Shown piece after piece: positions 8,342 through 15,056 of a stretch of DNA of 35,188 bases (positions within the stretch are counted from its first letter, which is position 1; every line of letters starts with the position of its first letter). The notes beneath the pieces were generated by a model. The model was not told where the DNA came from and searched no databases. It was given only the letters and a program-made list of their open reading frames with translations. Both the position numbers and the translations under genes were made by a program. The DNA comes from a virus, in the IMG/VR virus record IMGVR_UViG_3300028589_000025, positions 1 to 35,188 of that record. One strand, given 5' to 3'.

Positions 8342-10278
8342 AATTCACGCTTGAACAAAAGCGAGCAATGCGCCGCGATCCACTAGCGTTCGCGAAGTCG
8401 TACAAACTTCCAAAGCTGAACGAAATCCTGAAAGAGTTGGACGAAAGATATCGTGCAAATGCGGAAGTAGTGTCGGATGAAATCTACGATATCATGGACG
8501 ATTATCGTTGGTCGATTACGAAACGTGCGAAAAGCGCAAAGGATGTTGGCGGTGTTAAAAACGTCGATATCGTTCTCGAAGTTCCGATGGCAAGTCTCGA
8601 TAAGTTCCACACGCTGACGGAAAGTCGCCGCCTCGCTTTTATGAAGGCTACCAGCTTCACTCTGAGCGACAAGGAAGACGGAATTTCCTTGTCCATCACT
8701 TACCAAGATGGTGTGCCAATTCTGGCGACCACTCGCGGTAAGAAAGGCACGGTCGGTAAGAACGTGTCGAAGATTATTCCGCACCTCAAAATTCCGAAGT
8801 CAATTCCGTACAAAGGGCGTTTCATTGTCCGTGCGGAATTCACGATTGATAAAACCACGTTCAAGAAATATTTCCCTGACGACAAGACTGGCCGCAACAC
8901 TGCCGGTGGCTTGCTCAACCGGGACGTAGTGCATGAGCATGCGAAGAAATTCCGTACCATCTGCTACGAAATTCTTTTGGGCAAAGGTGCAGGCATTCCA
9001 CTCAACGAACAGTTGGCGATTCTCGAACGCTACAAATTCGATGTGGTGCCGCACATTGTGGTGAAGAAAATCACGCAAGAGTCGATGGAGAAATACCACG
9101 ACCAGCGGAAGAAAGAAGCGGGCCGGGATATCGACGGCGTTGTGATGGCGCAGAACGTCAAATACAAAGCTGGTGAAGGTTATCCGGAACACGCCTACGC
9201 ATTCAAAATCAACAGCATTGCAAATTCTGTTGTGGTGCCTGTAATCGACGTGGTGTTCGAGGAATCACGCCTCGGAAAACTCACGCAGGTAATCAAGATC
9301 GAACCGACCATTATTGGCGGTGTGAGCGTCACCAGTTTTACGGCGCACAATTACGATTACATCAAAAACGGTTACAGCCAAGAAGACGTGAAGAAAAACG
9401 GTGGCAAGCCGCCGTATAAACCGCGTCCACTGAACAAAGGCGCGATCATTCGTTGCGTGCGTTCGGGCGACGTAATCCCGTACATCATGGAAGTTGTGGA
9501 AGCTGCGAAAAAGCCAGCCGTGCCCGACGTTCCGTACAAAGTAAAAGGCGCATTTCTTTACGCGGTGCATGATGGGAAATCCAACCTGCGCACGATTAAA
9601 GAATTGACGTACTTTTTCACCGTGTTGGAAGTTGACGGCGTGAAGCAAGGTGTTGTCACCAAGCTTGTGGACGCCGGTTACGACACCGTGAAGAAAATCC
9701 TCGATATGGATTTGGCCGATATCAAGAACCTACCAGCTTACGGCGAAACTTCTGCCGTGAAATTGCACAAGGCCCTGAAGTCCACAAAATCCAAAATGAC
9801 TTTCCTGAACGTTGCCCAAGGTTCTGCCGCTTTTGGTGAGGGCATCGCTGAAAAACGTCTGCAACTTCTGTTCGATGGCATTCCCGAATTGCTCGAAACA
9901 ACTTGGGACGATTCGCAGTTGGCGCGGCGCGTAAGGGATATCAAAGGTTTCGATAAACTGGCTGATCAGATTGCCGGGAACCTAAATGCATTCGTCAAAT
10001 TCTGCAAGCGCAATGGGATTAAACTTATTGCGGCTAAAAAAGCGGAAGTAGTTGGTTCCAAGATGGCTGGGCAGTCCGTGTTGTTCACTTCCGTTCGCGA
10101 TGCAGAAGCGGAAAAATGGATTATTGCAAACGGTGGTAAGATCGCCTCTACGGTTAAGCAGGCGACACTGCTGATCGTGAAGGATGAATCGGCTTCAAAT
10201 AAAAAGACCGCCGAAGCAAACTCCTTGAAAATACCAATCCAAACGATCAACACTTTTCGCAACAAATACGGAATTTAA
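8338..10278 (+). CDS. ligA: NAD+-dependent DNA ligase (LigA type)
   Basis: The product has 646 residues, close to the usual 670. NAD+ ligases seal nicks in duplex DNA through a lysyl-AMP intermediate. Visible parts in order are the Ia-type NMN-binding region (VSDEIYDIMDDY, residues 45-56) and the SLDKFHT segment (86-92). The nucleotidyltransferase motif KEDG follows with Lys112 as the nucleophile, then VRAEF (164-168) and RNTAGGLLNRD (186-196). DIDGVV (264-269) and AYAFKI (286-291) complete the catalytic domain. An OB-fold follows (about 300-390, with SGDVIPYI), then helix-hairpin-helix repeats (about 420-555) and a C-terminal BRCT domain (about 570-645). The four-cysteine zinc finger expected between the OB-fold and the HhH repeats is missing: only three cysteines occur in the whole protein, far apart. 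Overlaps the preceding gene by ATGA. Its location among virion genes is unusual. Confidence 0.93.
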   Translation: MKFTLEQKRAMRRDPLAFAKSYKLPKLNEILKELDERYRANAEVVSDEIYDIMDDYRWSITKRAKSAKDVGGVKNVDIVLEVPMASLDKFHTLTESRRLAFMKATSFTLSDKEDGISLSITYQDGVPILATTRGKKGTVGKNVSKIIPHLKIPKSIPYKGRFIVRAEFTIDKTTFKKYFPDDKTGRNTAGGLLNRDVVHEHAKKFRTICYEILLGKGAGIPLNEQLAILERYKFDVVPHIVVKKITQESMEKYHDQRKKEAGRDIDGVVMAQNVKYKAGEGYPEHAYAFKINSIANSVVVPVIDVVFEESRLGKLTQVIKIEPTIIGGVSVTSFTAHNYDYIKNGYSQEDVKKNGGKPPYKPRPLNKGAIIRCVRSGDVIPYIMEVVEAAKKPAVPDVPYKVKGAFLYAVHDGKSNLRTIKELTYFFTVLEVDGVKQGVVTKLVDAGYDTVKKILDMDLADIKNLPAYGETSAVKLHKALKSTKSKMTFLNVAQGSAAFGEGIAEKRLQLLFDGIPELLETTWDDSQLARRVRDIKGFDKLADQIAGNLNAFVKFCKRNGIKLIAAKKAEVVGSKMAGQSVLFTSVRDAEAEKWIIANGGKIASTVKQATLLIVKDESASNKKTAEANSLKIPIQTINTFRNKYGI

Positions 10279-10281
10279 CCA

Positions 10282-10599
10282 ATGAACACCGTAGCAACCG
10301 TGCAACAAATGCTGACACGCGAATATCCCTACGACGTAAAACTTGTGGAGCATCACGAAAAGCCCGACCTTCCGGCTCGCCTGAGTCTGATGGTTTACGG
10401 CGAACAAAACGGCCTTGCGGTCGTGACTCTGGAACGTCAGGATGCATGGGGCATTTCCGACGTGAAAACGAACAACCACTATCGCAGTGTGCAGTGGCCG
10501 AACGCCGTTAAATTCCCGCCTAGTGCGGAGGGCGCAACCGGGCTTGTCAAATCCATCATGGAAAGCATTTCGGCTTTCGACCAACAGCGAGTTAAGTAA
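10282..10599 (+). CDS. Hypothetical protein (105 residues)
   Basis: A small soluble protein with no signal peptide or membrane segment. The middle (RLSLMVYGEQNGLAVVTL) looks like two beta strands and the C-terminus (GATGLVKSIMESISAF) like an amphipathic helix. It contains several tryptophans and histidines but no recognised motif. The gene sits 3 bases after the ligase stop and abuts the glycosyltransferase start without a gap, so it belongs to the same operon and is probably translationally coupled to both. Function unknown. Confidence 0.65.
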   Translation: MNTVATVQQMLTREYPYDVKLVEHHEKPDLPARLSLMVYGEQNGLAVVTLERQDAWGISDVKTNNHYRSVQWPNAVKFPPSAEGATGLVKSIMESISAFDQQRVK

Positions 10600-11751
10600 A
10601 TGAAAATTGCCGTGTACGCAATTGCGAAAGATGAACAAAACCAGATTGAAACTTGGCTGGAAAATGTGAAGGATGCAGACGGCATCTTTGTTCTGGACAC
10701 TGGGAGCAAAGACGCCACAATAGGCCTGCTGGAAGCGGGCGGCGCTGTAGTCAACCAGATGCACACCGGTAAACCTTTCCGGTTCGACCATGCCCGTAAT
10801 GAGGCAATGTCTTATATTCCAAATGACTACGACGTTTGCATTTCTCTCGATTTCGATGAACGTTTGTCCCCCGATTGGCGGGAAGTAATCGAAACACAAT
10901 TCACAGAAGAAATGTCTACGGCCAACTACACGCTGGTTTATTCGCACGACGAACATGGGAACATTTTAATGTCCTATCCGCGTCTGGCGATTCATCGTCG
11001 CAATACCTGTGCATGGCAATATCCAGTACACGAAATATTGATCGCGCAGGAAGCTGGACAGAAGCCTACCCTGCCGATCATGGTCGTGCATTACGGCGAA
11101 CAAAAAACGCCGGGGCACTACATTGATTTGCTGAAACTTGCCTACGAAGAAAACCCCAACGACGCACGGAATCTTTCGTACCTCGCTCGCGAATATCAAG
11201 CGATGGGTAATTTCTCTATGGCGAGTCCACTTTTCCAGCAGCACGTGGAACTTGAGCCATTCGCGCCGTTCCGTGCTGATAGCTGCATGCGCATTGCGCG
11301 TATGTCGCAGGATTTTGAGACAGTCGAGTGGTGGTATCGTCACGCAATTCAACATTGCAACAATATCCGCGAACCGTACTGTCACCTCGCTTCGTATTAT
11401 TTCCAGAACGGGAAATATGAGCATGCCGTGGCGTGTGTGAAAAGCGCAATGGATTACGAAAAACCAGATTACGATATGATTTTCGAGGATCTGTATTATT
11501 CGGGTACATGGTGCGATCACATGTTGATGGCCTGCTACCAACAACTCGGACATTACCGTTTCGCTGCAAAGCATCGCGACATTTTGCTGAGCATGCATTT
11601 GGGCGGTGATATTCCGGTCGATATCGCAACTGACGTTGTGAAATTGAACCAACGAATTCAGGAAGTCTTCTATGATTATTGCTCTAGCGTGGGCGTTCAA
11701 GGACGAATCGCACGTGCAGGAAATGGCAACGTGGCAGAAACGCCTGAGTAA
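10600..11751 (+). CDS. Glycosyltransferase, GT2-like, with TPR-like C-terminal region
   Basis: The product has 383 residues. The N-terminal 170 match a GT-A fold family 2 enzyme. MKIAVYAIAKDE is the first strand and nucleotide-binding turn, VLDTGSKDAT (31-40) is the second, and FRFDHARNEAM (60-70) is a conserved segment of the TPR-linked GT2 group. LDFDERL (83-89) holds the DxD metal site that binds the nucleotide sugar. Residues about 180-345 contain helical pairs with TPR-like spacing (ARNLSYLAREYQAMGNF, then EPYCHLASYYFQNGKYEHAV). The sugar and acceptor cannot be told; virion protein, modified DNA and host surface are all possible. Its last 26 codons overlap the next gene in another frame, and those residues look unlike the rest, which suggests a lost original stop codon. 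Confidence 0.82.
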   Translation: MKIAVYAIAKDEQNQIETWLENVKDADGIFVLDTGSKDATIGLLEAGGAVVNQMHTGKPFRFDHARNEAMSYIPNDYDVCISLDFDERLSPDWREVIETQFTEEMSTANYTLVYSHDEHGNILMSYPRLAIHRRNTCAWQYPVHEILIAQEAGQKPTLPIMVVHYGEQKTPGHYIDLLKLAYEENPNDARNLSYLAREYQAMGNFSMASPLFQQHVELEPFAPFRADSCMRIARMSQDFETVEWWYRHAIQHCNNIREPYCHLASYYFQNGKYEHAVACVKSAMDYEKPDYDMIFEDLYYSGTWCDHMLMACYQQLGHYRFAAKHRDILLSMHLGGDIPVDIATDVVKLNQRIQEVFYDYCSSVGVQGRIARAGNGNVAETPE

Positions 11752-12877
11752 GGGTGAATTTCTGAAACTGTCGAAGAGCGGAAAAGAGCGTTACATTAAA
11801 CTCTATCCGCATTCGAGCCATCGTTTCCTCATGACCGGAAAGGAAGATCCGGACAACATCGAAAAGAAAGCGCCTGCACCAACGGGCGCCAAGCGATTCA
11901 AAGACGAAGACGAAATTCAAAAGCAACGTCAGCGAATCGCAGCCCGCAAAGATATTTCCGATTTCAACAAATCGAATGTCGCGGTGATTAACCCGAGTTC
12001 TTTGCAGGCACTCGACAGCGTAAAAGACGAACACCTTCGCGAAGCTTCTGACAACATTCAGAAGAACAAAAAGGATATCGTGGCCGCTGTGCAACAGCAG
12101 CAAAAGAAACTGCCGAACATGTACGGAAAAGGGCTGGGCGCCGTGCGTGATTTGGTTTCCGGTGAACAACATCCGGACGATATGAGTACCACGCAGAAAC
12201 ACGCAATGCACCGCGTTTTGGGCGGCGTTGCAACCATGGCCCTGTTGGGTGCTGGTGTGTTGGCTGCTGGTATGGCTGCTGCGCCCCTCGGCGTGCTGTT
12301 GGGTGCAACTCTGTTCAACGTGTGGGCCGGTTCCAAACACGGTAAAAACCTGCGCGATGACATTGATGAATTGCGTGCTGCGCGTGAAAAGAAACGCCGT
12401 GCAGAACGTAAAGCAAATGGCGCAGATTCCCAAGCCTTTGCATCCTCGGTATTTACTCCGAACGAATCCACGGAAATGTCTGATGCTGATACCATCGGCC
12501 TGATTCTGGATCATGTGACGGATATGCTGAAATACCATTCGGTGAAAGATTTCCAAGAACAACGCGACGAAGTATTTGCAGGCGCCTCTGCATCTGCGTT
12601 GAAACCGGAATTTGCCGAATTGCGTTACCTGCTGAGCTATGCACATTGCCGCGATTACACACCGCAAGGCGATGGCGTTTCGTTCAGTTGTGACGGCGGT
12701 TATCCGACGCTGGAAAAGCTTTTCAAACGCATGGGTTACATGGTCAGCGCCACCGAAGATGGTGATCAGGTTGCGTACCATTTCGACAATGGTAAAGGCC
12801 GTGCAACGTTGGGCAAATTCGATAACAATTTCTACATTCGTTACGACGGTGATTTCGATTACCGTACCGTTCTTTAG
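11672..12877 (+). CDS. Hypothetical, possibly head-associated protein with hydrophobic central segment
   Basis: The product has 401 residues. The start at 11672 is chosen because AGGAAG lies 7 bases upstream, although it gives an 80-base overlap with the glycosyltransferase gene. The N-terminus, MIIALAWAF, resembles that of the protein at 7040 (MIISLAAS). Residues about 25-150 are charged and helical with a coiled-coil look (SDNIQKNKKDIVAAVQQQQ). About residues 185-222 are strongly hydrophobic and rich in Ala, Gly and Leu (GVATMALLGAGVLAAGMAAA), enough for one or two membrane passes. A charged helix follows, then AFASSVFTPN (an AxAS motif) and a compact C-terminal domain (about 270-401) with the YDGDFDYRTVL end. 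No family recognised. A head-internal or ejected membrane-active protein is possible but unproven. Confidence 0.68.
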   Translation: MIIALAWAFKDESHVQEMATWQKRLSKGEFLKLSKSGKERYIKLYPHSSHRFLMTGKEDPDNIEKKAPAPTGAKRFKDEDEIQKQRQRIAARKDISDFNKSNVAVINPSSLQALDSVKDEHLREASDNIQKNKKDIVAAVQQQQKKLPNMYGKGLGAVRDLVSGEQHPDDMSTTQKHAMHRVLGGVATMALLGAGVLAAGMAAAPLGVLLGATLFNVWAGSKHGKNLRDDIDELRAAREKKRRAERKANGADSQAFASSVFTPNESTEMSDADTIGLILDHVTDMLKYHSVKDFQEQRDEVFAGASASALKPEFAELRYLLSYAHCRDYTPQGDGVSFSCDGGYPTLEKLFKRMGYMVSATEDGDQVAYHFDNGKGRATLGKFDNNFYIRYDGDFDYRTVL

Positions 12878-12887
12878 GAGGCAATAA

Positions 12888-13226
12888 ATGCTCACGTTTT
12901 TGAGTGATCCTGACGAACGTCATTTGCCCATGCATGAGCGCACGAAGGTTTGGGTTTGCGATGGCGATAAACGCATTGCAACCCTTGCCGCTGTGCCCGA
13001 CGAAAGCGCAAACCGTTCGCACCAAACCGCAATGTGGACTGCAAAAATCCACCACAAACAATTCGATCCTTTCGACCACGATCATGAACTGGATGAAGAA
13101 AATCCAAACGTGCATGTGGCGCAAAGTGACGAAGGATTATTGAGTCTGAATAATCCAAATAAACTGGCAATTGCAGACGCCCGCCAGTGGGTGCGCGATC
13201 ATTACACTGGAGGCCAGAAAAAATGA
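12888..13226 (+). CDS. Hypothetical protein (112 residues)
   Basis: A strong AGGAGG lies just before the ATG. The product is acidic and rich in His and Asp (DPFDHDHELDEENPNVHV) with no membrane segment. The C-terminus (LAIADARQWVRDHYTGG) looks like a helix. It ends in an ATGA overlap with the prohead protease gene, so the two are translationally coupled and may act together, for example as protease partner or portal-proximal factor. That is guesswork from position; no family is recognised. Confidence 0.68.
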   Translation: MLTFLSDPDERHLPMHERTKVWVCDGDKRIATLAAVPDESANRSHQTAMWTAKIHHKQFDPFDHDHELDEENPNVHVAQSDEGLLSLNNPNKLAIADARQWVRDHYTGGQKK

Positions 13227-14041
13227 TTGTTGATCAATACGGAAATGATCTTGGGAATATGGCGGTCGGGTTTAATCTCGGCACGCCGATTTCCACGGTG
13301 GAACTCAACGGCGCACGCCTGAACGAATCCGGTCAATTGCCAATCAGCGCCGCTATTTCGGGCACTGGTGAAGCGGAAACACTGGAAGCGAATACGTGGC
13401 TGCAACGTGCTGCGGAATATCACAATCTTTCGCGCAATATTAACGATTACATTCTGGTCACTGTGCCTGCAATGGTTACGCGCATTCCCAATACCAACGG
13501 GGATTCGGTAGACCTGAAACAATTCACCGCGTGGAATGAACCGTGCGCCCGCATGGCTTATAAAACGTGGGAAGGCCGACCGATGTATATCGAACACCAG
13601 CACAAACCTGAATGGGTTCGTGGTCTGATTTTCGGTACGTTTATGCGCCCGACGAAGTTCAAAAACATTCAGAAACTGGTAATGCTAGCGGCACTCGACC
13701 GCACGCGTGATCAGGTTCGTTGTGCGCGTGTTTTAAAGCGCGAATTGAACACGTATTCCATGGGCATGATGTACAGCGCGTATGTCTGTTCCGTTTGCGG
13801 GCATATTGCCGGTAAAGGGATTGGCAGTCCGTGTTCCCATACGCGCCCCGGCAAACCGACGTATCAATTGACTGATGGTCGTTTGGCTTATCGTCGTTGC
13901 ATGAATATCACCGGTTTCGAATTGTCGCTGCTGGAAAACGTCGGTGGTCGCCACGGCCAAGACGGTTACAAACAGGGCTTCGGTGATCCGTCTTACGTTT
14001 CCGCAATCGGGGATATTATTCTCGATCCGAAAGCTGTTTAA
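13223..14041 (+). CDS. Prohead (head maturation) protease
   Basis: The product has 272 residues from the ATG at 13223, which has GGAGG 10 bases upstream. An in-frame ATG at 13187 has no such site. Prohead serine proteases cleave scaffold and capsid propeptides after shell assembly. Visible features fit the family: IPNTNGDS (88-95), then TWEGRPMYIEHQHKP (115-129) with the candidate catalytic His125, then a strand ending in Asp159, and NTYSMGM (176-182) with the candidate nucleophile Ser179. A zinc-knuckle-like CSVCG (189-193) pairs with CSH (204-206), an arrangement seen in many proteases of large phages. The C-terminal 70 residues carry a GFELSLLENVGGR segment. The gene precedes the scaffold-like and capsid genes, as expected. 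Catalytic assignments rest on pattern, not alignment. Confidence 0.8.
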   Translation: MIVDQYGNDLGNMAVGFNLGTPISTVELNGARLNESGQLPISAAISGTGEAETLEANTWLQRAAEYHNLSRNINDYILVTVPAMVTRIPNTNGDSVDLKQFTAWNEPCARMAYKTWEGRPMYIEHQHKPEWVRGLIFGTFMRPTKFKNIQKLVMLAALDRTRDQVRCARVLKRELNTYSMGMMYSAYVCSVCGHIAGKGIGSPCSHTRPGKPTYQLTDGRLAYRRCMNITGFELSLLENVGGRHGQDGYKQGFGDPSYVSAIGDIILDPKAV

Positions 14042-14137
14042 ATGAAAACCTACGAAGAATCACCGCGTGATTCCAAAACGAAAAATCAAGATCCGCCAAA
14101 GGATGATGATCGTGACGATTGGTCAACCGGCTGGTAA
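14042..14137 (+). CDS. Possible small acidic protein (31 residues)
   Basis: A short frame starts one base after the protease stop codon (TAA-ATG contact) and encodes a very polar peptide (MKTYEESPRDS, then DDDRDDWSTGW). There is no ribosome binding site of its own apart from coupling to the upstream gene. It could be a real translationally coupled peptide or chance. The aromatic, acidic C-terminus is distinctive, but the evidence is thin. Confidence 0.3.
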   Translation: MKTYEESPRDSKTKNQDPPKDDDRDDWSTGW

Positions 14138-14147
14138 ACGTTCAATG

Positions 14148-14195
14148 ATCTACATGCGATAGCCCATTCCATTCCGGGGTGGGCCGAATGTAGAT
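14148..14195 (+). promoter_or_regulatory. Long RNA hairpin immediately upstream of small CxxC gene
   Basis: ATCTACAT (14148-14155) pairs perfectly with ATGTAGAT (14188-14195). After a small internal loop, GCCCATTCC (14162-14170) pairs with GGGGTGGGC (14176-14184) across an ATTCC loop, giving 17 pairs in all. No T-run follows, so it is not a normal terminator. The next gene starts 8 bases after it without a recognisable Shine-Dalgarno sequence. It may be an RNase processing site, a translation control element or a transcript-stabilising end. Confidence 0.6.
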
Positions 14196-14202
14196 TAAAC
14201 GA

Positions 14203-14463
14203 ATGTCTTCAAACAAAGAACAGAAGCAATTGCAGCGGTTCCACGATGCACGCGTGATTAAGAAACGTGTAGCTGATTGGAACCATTACCCGCAACGTGA
14301 TAGCCGTATTAAACCATCGAACAAATGGAATAAACGGAATGCATTCAATTGCGGGCAATCAAACTGCGCGATGTGTGGAAACCCTCGGCGTTCGAAAGGT
14401 GAAGTAACCGTGCATGAATTGGCGGCAATTGAATCGTTTGAATACGCATTGAAACACATCTGA
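14203..14463 (+). CDS. Small basic protein with C-x5-C-x2-C cluster
   Basis: The product has 86 residues. It is basic and polar (HDARVIKKRVADWNHYP), with a cysteine cluster FNCGQSNCAMCGNPRRSKGE in the second half that could bind one zinc ion. Small proteins with a similar CxxCGNPRR core occur widely in tailed phages and bacteria without known function. The ATG is the first possible start after an in-frame stop at 14191, and no GGAG-type site precedes it. Instead a stable hairpin ends 8 bases upstream. A terminator lies about 70 bases after its stop. It sits inside the capsid module but may be regulatory rather than structural. Confidence 0.7.
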   Translation: MSSNKEQKQLQRFHDARVIKKRVADWNHYPQRDSRIKPSNKWNKRNAFNCGQSNCAMCGNPRRSKGEVTVHELAAIESFEYALKHI

Positions 14464-14531
14464 AAAACGTCACTAATTTATTAATAGTCTACGAGGGTAG
14501 GCTTGTTGTATCTCTTTATGTCACAGCATTT

Positions 14532-14570
14532 AGCCCATACAGGTTCCCCCGCCTGTGTGGGCTTTTTTTT
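14532..14570 (+). terminator. Strong Rho-independent terminator
   Basis: AGCCCATACAGG (14532-14543) pairs with CCTGTGTGGGCT (14552-14563), one G-T pair included, and the stem is followed by a T-run to 14570. It closes the unit ending with the small CxxC gene. The 161-base gap 14464-14624 otherwise holds an A/T-rich element at 14473-14487 and the candidate promoter at 14591. Confidence 0.92.
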
Positions 14571-14590
14571 GTCCAAAATTTCTGTTCGGG

Positions 14591-14599
14591 GTAATTTAA
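14591..14599 (+). promoter_or_regulatory. Candidate phage late promoter (GTAATTTAA element 2)
   Basis: GTAATTTAA lies 20 bases after a strong terminator and 25 bases before the ATG of the next gene, which has an AAGGAG site between. It is an exact match to elements 1, 4 and 5. Confidence 0.55.
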
Positions 14600-14624
14600 A
14601 CATGTAGCATCAAGGAGCCTGCTA

Positions 14625-14987
14625 ATGGAAGTATTTATCGCGTTAGCAGCCTCGCCATTGTCTGATATGCACCAGCCGAAAACCTTCGATCTTCGCAGCT
14701 TGAAACACCAATTGCACAACATTCAGGAAATCCGAAAGGGTCTGATTAAATGCGATATCAAGTACGATAACGTAGGCAACGGCAAACCGCATCACAGCGC
14801 TCGCGTTGATTTTGTTTCTGATATGGGTACGGGTAGCATTCAATTCACCCTTGAAGAAACGAATTGGCATTACGAGGGTGAAACGGATATTAATGGCGAA
14901 CACACGAAATACGAAGGGTTTACCGCGCACGATTCGGTGCAAGCGATTTGCCGTAAGGTTCGTGGGCTGCTGTTGAAACTACTCTGA
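14625..14987 (+). CDS. Small possible capsid-internal protein with IALAAS N-terminus
   Basis: The product has 120 residues. It opens with MEVFIALAASPLSDM, very close to the start of the protein at 7040, with an A-A-S motif at residues 8-10 that may be a prohead protease site. The rest is a compact alpha-beta domain: a helix (LRSLKHQLHNIQEIRKGL), then strands (KCDIKYDN, SARVDFVSD, SIQFTLEETNWHYEG), then a C-terminal helix (DSVQAICRKVRGLLLKLL). No family is recognised. It has its own candidate promoter and an AAGGAG site placed between short TAGCA/TGCTA repeats. It directly precedes the scaffold-like gene, so a prohead core or internal protein role is plausible. That is inference. Confidence 0.7.
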   Translation: MEVFIALAASPLSDMHQPKTFDLRSLKHQLHNIQEIRKGLIKCDIKYDNVGNGKPHHSARVDFVSDMGTGSIQFTLEETNWHYEGETDINGEHTKYEGFTAHDSVQAICRKVRGLLLKLL

Positions 14988-15002
14988 AGTTTTCTGAACT
15001 TT

Positions 15003-15013
15003 GTAATTTTTAA
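15003..15013 (+). promoter_or_regulatory. Candidate phage late promoter (variant element 3)
   Basis: GTAATTTTTAA is the shared element with two extra T residues. It lies 44 bases before the ATG of the scaffold-like gene. A TATAAAAA stretch at 15022-15029 is an alternative -10-like sequence. Confidence 0.4.
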
Positions 15014-15056
15014 ACGTGAGGTATAAAAACCCACAAACTCTTAAATGGAGTGAACC

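Noticed and set aside
14148-14195. Hairpin as a tRNA or a normal terminator
   Set aside because: Too short and without cloverleaf arms or CCA end for a tRNA; no T-run for a terminator.
15022-15029. TATAAAAA as a T4-type late promoter
   Set aside because: Seen only here in a suitable position, and the recurring GTAATTTAA element explains more unit starts. Kept only as an alternative for that gene.
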